Part shown: piece after piece, positions 34,330 to 42,131 of the stretch
Layout: the number at the start of each line of letters is the position of its first letter
How positions within the stretch are numbered: the stretch's first letter is position 1
From: Phycisphaeraceae bacterium
GTDB lineage: Bacteria; Planctomycetota; Phycisphaerae; Phycisphaerales; Phycisphaeraceae
Assembly (NCBI GenBank): GCA_019634195.1
Contig: JAHQVV010000103.1
Coordinates: 1-43,437, forward strand
DNA: 43,437 bases
Direction of reading: 5' to 3'
The notes under the pieces: model-generated
What the model saw: the letters and a program-made list of their open reading frames with translations, nothing else
Databases searched by the model: none
Told to the model about the DNA's origin: nothing
Position numbers and translations under genes: made by a program

Positions 34330-34977
34330 ATGAAGAGAATCGCAACCCTCACCGCACTGGCCGCAGCTGCCGCACTGACCGCCGGCCAGGCATCGGCCGT
34401 TACCGCCAACGCATTTGCCAATGGCGGCTTTGAGACCGCGCCTGGTACCGGAACGCCCGCCGAGGCGTGGCTTGAAGCCGCCCTGGGTTACTCGATTTCC
34501 AACGATGCCAACAGCGGCTCAAACGCGGCGCGGCTTTTCGTTGATAATCCCAACGCTGCGGTCATGCTTCAGAACTCCGTTGAGCAGGGCGGTCAGGCCC
34601 CGCTTGTCGTTGGTGAAACGGCTTCCTTCAGCTTCTACGCGAAGGGGCAGGTCAGCAACACCGGCAACGTGCTCTATGCCCTCCGTTTCCTCGATGGCAC
34701 CGGCAACATCCTTTACAACTCGGGCAACCAGTTCTTTCAGGGTGACATCAACCCTAACTCGTACACCGAGATCATTGGCCCACAAGATGTCGTCATCCCC
34801 GTGGGTGCGGTCGCGGCGTTTGTTGAGTTCAGCCAGGCTAGCGGCCCCCTTGAGGGCGGCCCCGCCGGTGAAGTGTTGATCGACGATGTCACACTCGCGA
34901 CCGTCCCCGAGCCCGGCTCGTTGGCGCTGCTCGCGCTCGGTGGTCTCGCCGCCTTCCGTCGTCGACGTCGTAGCTAA
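34330..34977 (+). CDS. Small PEP-CTERM protein with carbohydrate-binding-like domain
   Basis: The 215-residue product (AGGAG at 34318-34322) has a signal peptide (cleavage near ASAV). A jelly-roll-like domain (about 27-188) follows: ANGGFETAPG, AEAWLEAALGYSISNDANSGSNAARLF, SFSFYAKGQVS, LYALRFLDGTGNIL, VAAFVEFSQAS and VLIDDVTL. This order resembles family 4/9-type carbohydrate-binding modules. The end is a PEP-CTERM anchor (VPEPGSLALLALGGLAAFRRRRRS). It would be held at the cell surface. Its promoter carries the LacI-type palindrome and divides it from the importer operon, so it is likely induced with sugar import. The CBM reading is by pattern only. Confidence 0.78.
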   Translation: MKRIATLTALAAAAALTAGQASAVTANAFANGGFETAPGTGTPAEAWLEAALGYSISNDANSGSNAARLFVDNPNAAVMLQNSVEQGGQAPLVVGETASFSFYAKGQVSNTGNVLYALRFLDGTGNILYNSGNQFFQGDINPNSYTEIIGPQDVVIPVGAVAAFVEFSQASGPLEGGPAGEVLIDDVTLATVPEPGSLALLALGGLAAFRRRRRS

Positions 34978-34996
34978 GTTTTGCCCCCTTTTTGCT

Positions 34997-35028
34997 CTCC
35001 CACCGTTTAACCGCGTTGGGAGGGTTTT
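34997..35028 (+). terminator. Weak terminator after the PEP-CTERM gene
   Basis: CTCCCA (34997-35002) and TGGGAG (35017-35022) pair, followed by GGTTTT. It would reduce but not fully stop read-through into the pseudopilin gene. Confidence 0.5.
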
Positions 35029-35067
35029 GAGGCTCCCTTTCGCAAACCTCTACCATCGGTCAATGTT

Positions 35068-35811
35068 ATGTCAAAACAAGCTAAACTCGGTTTTACGCTC
35101 ATCGAGCTGCTTGTGGTGATCTCCATCATCGCATTGCTCATCGCGATCCTCTTGCCTGCCCTGGGTGCGGCACGACGATCGGCTTCGAGCGCTGAGTGCC
35201 TCAGCCGCACGCGCAGCATGTCGATTGCCATTACCGCGTTTGAGGTCGAAAACAAGGGGCTGATCCCGCCTGCGTTCAATGGCAATAACGCCGCTGCGTT
35301 GTTTGGTGGTGGTATCGGTGATGACATGCACTTCAGCGATTTCTTCGCGCCCTATATGGATATCGCAGACGATCAGGAAACCGATTACTACTTGTGCCCC
35401 GACAGCACACTCGACCCCGCCCCCAACCAGCGTCGGCTTTCATACAGCGCGAACGAGAGGGTCATGGTCAATCGGCTTACGCAGAAGACGGTCGTTATGG
35501 CGAGTGTCCGTCGGCCCTCTGAGATTGTTGCGATGGGTGACTCGGCACAAAACAGTGGTCAGGGAACCAGTGGTCCGAACTACAGCGGTCAATGGATTGC
35601 TGATATGGGCTTCCCGCCCGACGCAGCAGACAAAGACGTACCGGTCACCGGCAGCGAGGCCTTAAACGTCGATGGCGTCCCGACCAATGGGTACGTCATC
35701 CGCTTCCGCCACAACTCAGACGTCACTGCAAACGTCGGTTACTTAGACGGCCATGCAACGAGCGTTAGGCTTGGTGAGTTGCTCGAGCGTAATTTCGCTT
35801 CGAACTATTGA
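35068..35811 (+). CDS. Type II secretion-like pseudopilin with H-x9-DG motif
   Basis: The 247-residue product has the class III signal (short basic MSKQAKLG, then FTLIELLVVISI... with cleavage before Phe9 and methylation there) and a long hydrophobic helix to about residue 35. The globular part ends with RHNSDVTANVGYLDGHATSVRLG, the H-x9-DG-type block common in planctomycete and lentisphaeral pseudopilins. The gene lies between the CBM-like and LacI genes and in the same direction. It may form a short fibre that presents or moves the glycan-binding protein; the role is inferred from position. Confidence 0.88.
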   Translation: MSKQAKLGFTLIELLVVISIIALLIAILLPALGAARRSASSAECLSRTRSMSIAITAFEVENKGLIPPAFNGNNAAALFGGGIGDDMHFSDFFAPYMDIADDQETDYYLCPDSTLDPAPNQRRLSYSANERVMVNRLTQKTVVMASVRRPSEIVAMGDSAQNSGQGTSGPNYSGQWIADMGFPPDAADKDVPVTGSEALNVDGVPTNGYVIRFRHNSDVTANVGYLDGHATSVRLGELLERNFASNY

Positions 35812-35858
35812 TTAGACTTACTGCACAGGCCTTGGTATCAGCATATCGGAGAGACTCG

Positions 35859-36866
35859 ATGGCATCGGTTCGACAAATCGCAAACCAGGCTGGTGTTTCG
35901 ATCGCCACGGTATCTCGGGTGATCAACAACAGCCCGAAGGTCAGCGATGCTGCGCGTGCCAAGGTCCTGGAAGTCATTAATCAGGAGCAGTACAAGCCCA
36001 AGACCGGCAAGCTGCTCACCACCAACGTGGCCTATATCTTTACGGATTCGATCACGCTGGGCTCGCCCTACGACGCGGGGATCCTCGCTGGGATGTCCAG
36101 CGGGCTGGAGTTCAACGAGCTCGACCTGCTGGTGCTCAACGCCAAGTCGTGTCGGCAGGGCGGGGAGACCTTTCAAGACGTGTTCCGGCGTAAGGGCGTC
36201 TGCGGCGTGATCGTGCGGACGACGTCGGCCACGGTCGGCCTCTGCCGAGCGATCATCGAGTCGGGGCTGCCCGCCGTGGTGCTGGGCGATGAGATCGAGG
36301 GCTATGAAAGGCTGTGCCTGGATGTCGATTCGCGTTCTGCCAGCCGGGACGCGGCCGAGCACCTGGTCGGGCTTGGCCACAAGAAGATCGCGTTCTGCAC
36401 GAATGTCGTCGAGGACAAAGACCACTCCGACCGCTACGGCGGCTACCTCGATGCGCTCGAGCAGGGCGGCATCGAATACAACTCGAAGCTGCACTTCCGC
36501 GTCCCCGCCAGCCGGCAGGGCGGCGAGCAGCTTGCGCGTCGGCTGTCCGCGATGGCCGACAAACCGACCGCCTTGTATGTCGCCGACCCCGCGACGTGCC
36601 TGGGCCTGATGACCGAGACCCGCAAGCTTGGGCTCGCCGTCCCCGGCGAGCTGTCCATCGTCGGCTTCGACGATTCGGAGACACGCTACCTGACCTCGCC
36701 GGTCCTGACCGCGGTCTGCCAGGATGCTCAGCGCCTCGGTAGCCAAGCGATGCGCAAGCTCGTCGGCTTGATGCCCGAGCGTGACGCCACCGTAGAGATC
36801 GATGACACATCCCTCTTGGCCTGGTTCGAAGTCAACGAGTCCACAGGCCCCGCGCCCGCCGAATAA
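35859..36866 (+). CDS. LacI-family transcriptional regulator
   Basis: From ATG 35859 (GGAG at 35848-35851) the product is 335 residues. The LacI helix-turn-helix (about 3-22) is VRQIANQAGVSIATVSRVIN, with hinge NQEQYKPK (about 45-55). The sugar-binding domain (about 60-325) includes GVIVRTTSATVGL, DVDSRSASRDAAEHLVGLGHKKIAF, PTALYVADPATCLGLM and VPGELSIVGFDDSETRYLTSPVLTAV. It most likely represses the locus until a glucan-derived sugar binds. The palindromes at 34154-34194 and nearby are the obvious targets. A start at 35808 in the same frame is less likely. Confidence 0.93.
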   Translation: MASVRQIANQAGVSIATVSRVINNSPKVSDAARAKVLEVINQEQYKPKTGKLLTTNVAYIFTDSITLGSPYDAGILAGMSSGLEFNELDLLVLNAKSCRQGGETFQDVFRRKGVCGVIVRTTSATVGLCRAIIESGLPAVVLGDEIEGYERLCLDVDSRSASRDAAEHLVGLGHKKIAFCTNVVEDKDHSDRYGGYLDALEQGGIEYNSKLHFRVPASRQGGEQLARRLSAMADKPTALYVADPATCLGLMTETRKLGLAVPGELSIVGFDDSETRYLTSPVLTAVCQDAQRLGSQAMRKLVGLMPERDATVEIDDTSLLAWFEVNESTGPAPAE

Positions 36867-36917
36867 CGCCAACCGGCATCGACTACGAGAAACAATCCTT
36901 CCGAAAGATGGATCGCT

Positions 36918-38786
36918 ATGCAACGATATACCCCGACATGCTTCTTGATACTGGCCTGCCTCTGTGTGGGTTTGGTCTCGCATGCCTCGCAGGCCCAGGC
37001 CGTGCCGGTCGAGCTCAAGCAGACCGATCAGGGTTGGCAGCTATTACGCGACGGCAGGCCGTATCGGATCAAGGGCGCTGGCGGCGATATGCAGCTTGAG
37101 AACGATGGCGGCGAGAGTTACATGAAGATGCTCGCCGACGCCGGTGGCAACTCGATCCGCACCTGGGGTGTTGATGACAAGACCAAGGCCCTGCTCGACC
37201 TGGCCCACGACAACGGCCTGACGGTGACCGTCGGGCTATGGCTCGGTCACGAGCGGCACGGTTTTGACTACACCGATCTGGATCAGGTTGCGGAGCAGAA
37301 AGCGATGGTCCGCAAGGCGGTCCTTGCTTATAAGGATCACCCGGCCGTGCTGGCATGGGGGGTGGGTAACGAGATGGAGGGTTACGAGGCAGGCGACAAC
37401 GCCGCGATCTGGTCGCACGTTGAATCGGTTGCCGCGATGATCAAGCGTCTGGACCCCCGCCACCCCACGATGACGGTGATCGCGGAGATTGGCGGGCGCA
37501 AGCTCGAGTCGATCCACAAGCTCTGTCCTTCGGTCGATATCGTCGGCATCAATACTTACGCAGGCGCCGCGTCGATCCCTGATCGCTACGCCAAGTCCGA
37601 GATCACCAAGCCCTATGTGGTGACGGAGTTCGGCCCGGCGGGCACGTGGGAAGTCGGCGCCAACGCGTTCGGCGCACCCGAAGAATTGACCAGCACACAG
37701 AAGGGCCCGGTCTACGCCAAGGTCTACAACGCGCTCAAGGCCGACACGCGGAGTTGCCTGGGCAGCTACGCGTTCCTGTGGGGCGCGAAGGTCGAGGCCA
37801 CGACAACATGGTTCGGCATGTTCCTGCCCGATGGCAGCAAGCTCGCCGCGGTCGATGCGATGGCGCAGGCCTGGTCCGGCAAACTGCCCGATGACCTGTC
37901 GCCTAAGATCAGCTCGATCGCGGTGAAAGGCGAATACGAAATGAAGCCTGGCGCAGAGGTCACGCTCTTGCTCGACGCGAGCGACCCCGAGGGCAAGCCG
38001 ATTAAGGTCCAATGGTCGCTGTATGCGGAGTCGTCCGAGTACTTCACCGGCGGCGACAAGATGAAGACCCCGCCCTCGTTCCCGAAGCAGATCACGTCGG
38101 CAAGCAATACGTCCTGCACCCTGACCCTGCCCGACAAGAAGGGGATCTACCGGGTCTATGCGGTCGTGAAGGACCCGGCGGGCCACGCGGCGGTCGCAAA
38201 CGTTCCGCTGTCTGCCGGCCAAGCCCCGAAGGCCGTGGGCGCGGCTGAGATGACCCCAGGCCAAAAGGCCGGCCTGCCCGTTGTCGTCTTCGCTGAAGGC
38301 GGCGAGAAGGTGCCATGGATCCCCGCGGGTTACATGGGCAACACCGGCGCGATCAAGATGGACCAGGGCTGGACCCAAAACCCCAAGAGCGGCGTGAGCT
38401 GCCTCAAGGTCTTTTATCAGGCCGCGGACGAGTGGGGCGGCGTGGTCTGGCAGGACCCGATCAATGACTGGGGCGATGCGGCCGGGGGGTACGACCTCAC
38501 CGGCGCGACAGCGCTGGAGTTCTGGGCGCGTGGTGAAGCGGGCGGCGAAATCTTGGAGTTTGGCTTTGGCGTCTTGGGCGCAGACAAGAAATACGCCGAC
38601 TCGGGGTCGGGCCAGCTCAAGGGCGTCCGGCTGACCGATGACTGGCGGAAGTACCGCGTCGAGATCGGCAAAGATGTTGACCTGCAACGGATCAAGACCG
38701 GCTTCTACTGGTCCGTCGCCGGGCAAGGCAGGCCGGTGACGTTCTACCTCGACGACATCCGATATGTCGCCGATGTGGACGAATGA
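36918..38786 (+). CDS. Secreted TIM-barrel glycoside hydrolase, possibly GH158-type beta-1,3-glucanase
   Basis: The 622-residue product has a signal peptide (cleavage near AQA, about 29). The barrel (about 35-320) starts WQLLRDGRPYRIKGAGGDMQ and carries WGVGNEMEG (Glu152, likely acid/base) and YVVTEFGPAG (Glu237, likely nucleophile), a retaining clan-A pattern. An Ig-like domain (about 335-440, ISSIAVKGEYEMKPGAEVTLLLDASDPEG) follows. A C-terminal beta-sandwich (about 450-620) ends FYLDDIRYVAD. The 85-residue Glu spacing is close to the one I recall for GH158 enzymes of Bacteroides and Victivallis laminarin loci; this is inference. It is followed after 48 bases by the GH1 gene. Confidence 0.82.
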   Translation: MQRYTPTCFLILACLCVGLVSHASQAQAVPVELKQTDQGWQLLRDGRPYRIKGAGGDMQLENDGGESYMKMLADAGGNSIRTWGVDDKTKALLDLAHDNGLTVTVGLWLGHERHGFDYTDLDQVAEQKAMVRKAVLAYKDHPAVLAWGVGNEMEGYEAGDNAAIWSHVESVAAMIKRLDPRHPTMTVIAEIGGRKLESIHKLCPSVDIVGINTYAGAASIPDRYAKSEITKPYVVTEFGPAGTWEVGANAFGAPEELTSTQKGPVYAKVYNALKADTRSCLGSYAFLWGAKVEATTTWFGMFLPDGSKLAAVDAMAQAWSGKLPDDLSPKISSIAVKGEYEMKPGAEVTLLLDASDPEGKPIKVQWSLYAESSEYFTGGDKMKTPPSFPKQITSASNTSCTLTLPDKKGIYRVYAVVKDPAGHAAVANVPLSAGQAPKAVGAAEMTPGQKAGLPVVVFAEGGEKVPWIPAGYMGNTGAIKMDQGWTQNPKSGVSCLKVFYQAADEWGGVVWQDPINDWGDAAGGYDLTGATALEFWARGEAGGEILEFGFGVLGADKKYADSGSGQLKGVRLTDDWRKYRVEIGKDVDLQRIKTGFYWSVAGQGRPVTFYLDDIRYVADVDE

Positions 38787-38834
38787 CGCGGTGGGTGTGG
38801 GACGGAGTTGTAAAGAACGATAGGCATACGATTC

Positions 38835-40313
38835 ATGGCTTTTCCAGAACAGTTTGTGTGGGGCGCGGCAGCAGCCTCGTTCCAGATCGAAGGCACGTGT
38901 GAGGGCGTGCCGCGCGGCGATAGCGTCTGGGATGCCTTCTGCGCCATGCCCGGCAAGGTCTACCAGGGCCACGACGGCAAACGCGCCTGCATGCACGTCA
39001 CGCGCTGGCGTGAAGACGTCTCGCTCATGCAAGACCTCGGGCTACAGGCGTACCGCCTCTCGATCGCCTGGCCCAGGATCCTGCCCGATGGCACCGGCGA
39101 TGTGAACGAGGCGGGCCTGGCGTTTTACGACGGGCTGATCGACAGCCTGCTCAACGCGGGGATCGAGCCCTACGTGACGCTGTTCCACTGGGACCTGCCG
39201 TTGATGCTGCACCAGCGTGGCGGATGGATGAACCCGGAGATCGTTCAGTGGTTCGCCGACTACACGAAGATCGTTGTCGACCGCTACTCGGACCGCGTGA
39301 AGAACTGGATCACGCTCAACGAGCCGCAGTGCTTTATCCTGCTAGGTCATCAAGAGGGCACGCACGCCCCCGGCTTGCAGCTCCCTGAGAGCGACATCCT
39401 GCAGATCGGGCACAACGCCCTGCTGGCGCACGGCCGGTCGGTGCAGGTCATCCGCGAACACGCCAAGCAGCCCGCGCGGATCGGCATGGCACCCGTTGCA
39501 ACGGTCTGCATCCCCGAGACGGAGCGCGTCGTCGATATCGAAGCGGCCCGCAGCGCGACGATCAACGGCGCGACCAAATCGCTCTTCAACACGACCTGGT
39601 GGATGGACCCGATCTTCCGCGGCCGATACCCCGAGGCGGCCGTCAAGCAGCGGTTGGACAAGATGCCGAGGGTGACCGCGGATGACCTCAAGCTGATCAG
39701 CGAGCCGATCGATTTCTGCGCGTTCAATCTGTACCAGGCCGGCGTCGTCCGCGCCGGCGCTGAAGGCCAAGTCGAGGCCGTGCCTTACCCCGAGGGCCAC
39801 CCGGTCACGGCGATGGAGTGGCCCGTCACGCCCGCCGGTTTGTATTGGGCCTGCCGCTTCTTGCACGAGCGGTACGAGCACCCGGTCCTGATCACCGAGA
39901 ACGGGCTGAGTTGCCACGACTGGGTGAGCGTCGATGGCAAGGTCCACGACCCCAACCGCATCGACTTCCTGACGCGGTACCTCGCCTACGTCAAGCGGGC
40001 CTGCGCCGAAGGCATCCCGGTCCAGGGCTACTTCCAGTGGTCGGTGATGGATAACTTCGAGTGGGCGGAGGGCTATAAAGACCGCTTCGGCTTGATCTAC
40101 GTGGACTACGCGACCGGCAAGCGCATCCCCAAAGATTCGTACCGCTGGTACGCCCAGACGATCAAGAGCAACGGCAGCCATCTTCCGCCATGGGAGCAGT
40201 GCGGGTTCGGCACCGAGGCAAACGGGTCTGCCGTCATGGTCAACCACGACCTGAAAACCCCGGGTAAGACCAAGGCGCAGCGGGACAGTTCTTCTTCCGG
40301 CACGACCCCGTAA
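38835..40313 (+). CDS. GH1 beta-glucosidase
   Basis: The 492-residue product is a family 1 glycosidase that removes terminal beta-linked glucose from oligosaccharides, most likely in the cytoplasm since it lacks a signal peptide. It shows FPEQFVWGAAAASFQIEG at the start, YRLSIAWPRILPDG, LFHWDLP, acid/base TLNEP (Glu163), LYQAG, nucleophile ITENG (Glu355) and GYFQWSVMDNFEWAEGYKDRFGLIYVDY near the end. The last 45 residues are a Pro/Ser/Thr-rich tail outside the barrel. It ends the catabolic arm of the LacI-controlled locus. Confidence 0.95.
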   Translation: MAFPEQFVWGAAAASFQIEGTCEGVPRGDSVWDAFCAMPGKVYQGHDGKRACMHVTRWREDVSLMQDLGLQAYRLSIAWPRILPDGTGDVNEAGLAFYDGLIDSLLNAGIEPYVTLFHWDLPLMLHQRGGWMNPEIVQWFADYTKIVVDRYSDRVKNWITLNEPQCFILLGHQEGTHAPGLQLPESDILQIGHNALLAHGRSVQVIREHAKQPARIGMAPVATVCIPETERVVDIEAARSATINGATKSLFNTTWWMDPIFRGRYPEAAVKQRLDKMPRVTADDLKLISEPIDFCAFNLYQAGVVRAGAEGQVEAVPYPEGHPVTAMEWPVTPAGLYWACRFLHERYEHPVLITENGLSCHDWVSVDGKVHDPNRIDFLTRYLAYVKRACAEGIPVQGYFQWSVMDNFEWAEGYKDRFGLIYVDYATGKRIPKDSYRWYAQTIKSNGSHLPPWEQCGFGTEANGSAVMVNHDLKTPGKTKAQRDSSSSGTTP

Positions 40314-40457
40314 CTGTTGCTCGCCAGCCCCGATCATGGTGAGTCGTTGTGAAACGCGCCGTGACCCGATTGCTTTGAGACTTTGGGCATCTGCCGGCCG
40401 AAGGCCTGGGCAGGGCTTGTTAGGATGTGCCTCTCGATTCGCAACGTGAGAGCCATC

Positions 40458-41852
40458 ATGCCCGACCTCGCCGCTCAACAACTCCACGCCGACCCAAGGC
40501 TTGCCCAGGCCCGGCAACTCATCGTCGACTCGCTGGCCGATGCCCAGCAATCCATCGATCGGCCCCGTACTGCCGACCCCGACAAGGCCCATGCCTATCA
40601 GCAACAACTCGACGCGTTTGCCAAGCTGCGTGGTGGGGCGCTGCCGATCCCTTACCTCGGCTCGGGGCTGGGCAACGGCCCGCTCGTCGAGTTACTCGAT
40701 GGCAGCGTGAAGTACGACATGATTTGTGGCATCGGTGTTCACGGGCTGGGGCACAGCGACTCGGGGCTGATCAACGCCGGGCTTGATGGTGCGCTGGCCG
40801 ACGCGGTCATGCAGGGTAACCTCCAGCAGAACAGCGAATCCAAAACGCTGTGCGACGACCTTGTGGAGCGTGCTTGCCGACAAGGTGCCAAGCTTGCGCA
40901 CTGCTTCCTGACGACCTCCGGGTCCATGGCAAACGACAACGCGCTGAAGATCATTTTCCAGAAGCACGCGCCCGCCGACCGGATCATGGCCTTTGGGAAG
41001 TGTTTCAGCGGCCGAACCCTGGCGATGGCGTCGGTCACCGACAAGGCCGCGTACCGTGACGGCCTGCCCGAGACGGTCAAGGTCGGCTACCTGCCTTTCC
41101 TCAAAGCGGGCGAGGTGGGCAAGAGCATCGACAGCACGATCAAGCACCTGGACAACCATGTCGCGCGCTACGCGGGCCGGGTCGCCGGTGTCATGTTCGA
41201 GATGATCCAGGGTGAGGGCGGCTACAACGCGGGCAACGCCGAGTACTTCACCGCGGTCATGTCCCGGTGCAAAGAGCTTGGCCTGGCGGTCTGGGTCGAC
41301 GAGATCCAGTCGTTTGGCAGGACATCAGCACCATTCGCGTTCCAGCACTACGGGCTGGATGACCTGATCGATGTGGTTTCGGTCGGCAAGATGACGCAGG
41401 TCTGCGCGACGCTGTTTACCAGCGACTACAACCCCCGGCCGGGCCTGATCAGCCAGACCTTTACCGGCGCGTCATCTCAGATCTTCGCGGCCCGCGAGGT
41501 ACTCCAGCGGCTGGACGAGGGCGGGGTCTTCGGCACTGTTGGCTTGAATATGACCTACCGCCAGCGCTTCGCCGAAGAGCTCCAGGCTATTCATCAACGG
41601 CATCCGGACAAGCTCGGGCCGAGCCTGTTTGGCGAGGGCACGATGATCGGTTTTGAGGTTTATGACGGTGATGCGGGCCGGACTAAGGCCGTGATGAACC
41701 GGCTCTACGATCTTGGCGTCATCGCGTTCCTCTGCGGCGGTGATCCGCTGCGGCTGCGCTTCCTGCCCCCGGTCGCCGTGATGCAGCCAGGCGATGTCCA
41801 GGCGGTCTGTTCGCTGCTCGAACAGGCCCTTATGGACACCACGGCCGCGTAA
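40458..41852 (+). CDS. Class III PLP aminotransferase
   Basis: From ATG 40458 the product is 464 residues (a start at 40383 would add 25 residues of little sense). It has the fold type I class III pattern: SGSMANDNALKI (PLP phosphate), HxxxxGRTLAMAS-like CFSGRTLAMAS, VAGVMFEMIQGEGGY, VWVDEIQSFGRTSAPFAFQHYG, and SVGKMTQ with the PLP Lys311. The class moves amino groups between omega- or alpha-amines and 2-oxo acids (acetylornithine, GABA, lysine-6 types). The substrate cannot be told from this sequence. It has no clear operon partner; a hairpin follows. Confidence 0.9.
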   Translation: MPDLAAQQLHADPRLAQARQLIVDSLADAQQSIDRPRTADPDKAHAYQQQLDAFAKLRGGALPIPYLGSGLGNGPLVELLDGSVKYDMICGIGVHGLGHSDSGLINAGLDGALADAVMQGNLQQNSESKTLCDDLVERACRQGAKLAHCFLTTSGSMANDNALKIIFQKHAPADRIMAFGKCFSGRTLAMASVTDKAAYRDGLPETVKVGYLPFLKAGEVGKSIDSTIKHLDNHVARYAGRVAGVMFEMIQGEGGYNAGNAEYFTAVMSRCKELGLAVWVDEIQSFGRTSAPFAFQHYGLDDLIDVVSVGKMTQVCATLFTSDYNPRPGLISQTFTGASSQIFAAREVLQRLDEGGVFGTVGLNMTYRQRFAEELQAIHQRHPDKLGPSLFGEGTMIGFEVYDGDAGRTKAVMNRLYDLGVIAFLCGGDPLRLRFLPPVAVMQPGDVQAVCSLLEQALMDTTAA

Positions 41853-41869
41853 GAAACCTCTCTTGTTTG

Positions 41870-41895
41870 AGTGCGCAGCGCCTCTTTTGCGCACT
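41870..41895 (+). terminator. Hairpin after the aminotransferase gene
   Basis: AGTGCGCA (41870-41877) and TGCGCACT (41888-41895) form a perfect 8-base stem. There is no T-run, so termination is uncertain. Confidence 0.35.
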
Positions 41896-41967
41896 AAATA
41901 GACTCCAAGTATTGTCTGAATCCGATCCGAAGCGTTCCGTTGCAGGGGGCGGCAAGGCCTTTACATT

Positions 41968-42045
41968 ATCCGGAACTTACCTGAGTGATACATCCGGAAC
42001 AGCTTACTTATGTACGCAATTATCGGCGGCTTGTGACTTATCCGG
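41968..42045 (+). promoter_or_regulatory. Spaced ATCCGGAAC repeats upstream of the PEP-repeat protein
   Basis: ATCCGGAAC lies at 41968-41976 and 41992-42000, and ATCCGG at 42040-42045. Start-to-start distances are 24 and 48 bases, a regular spacing that suggests a regulator array. Confidence 0.35.
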
Positions 42046-42131
42046 TCCCATGTTTTAACCAATATCCCATGTCAGACGCATCTGTTTTTGCGTCTAATCC
42101 GTTGTAGTGCTTTACCCAGAGGTTTGTAGTC

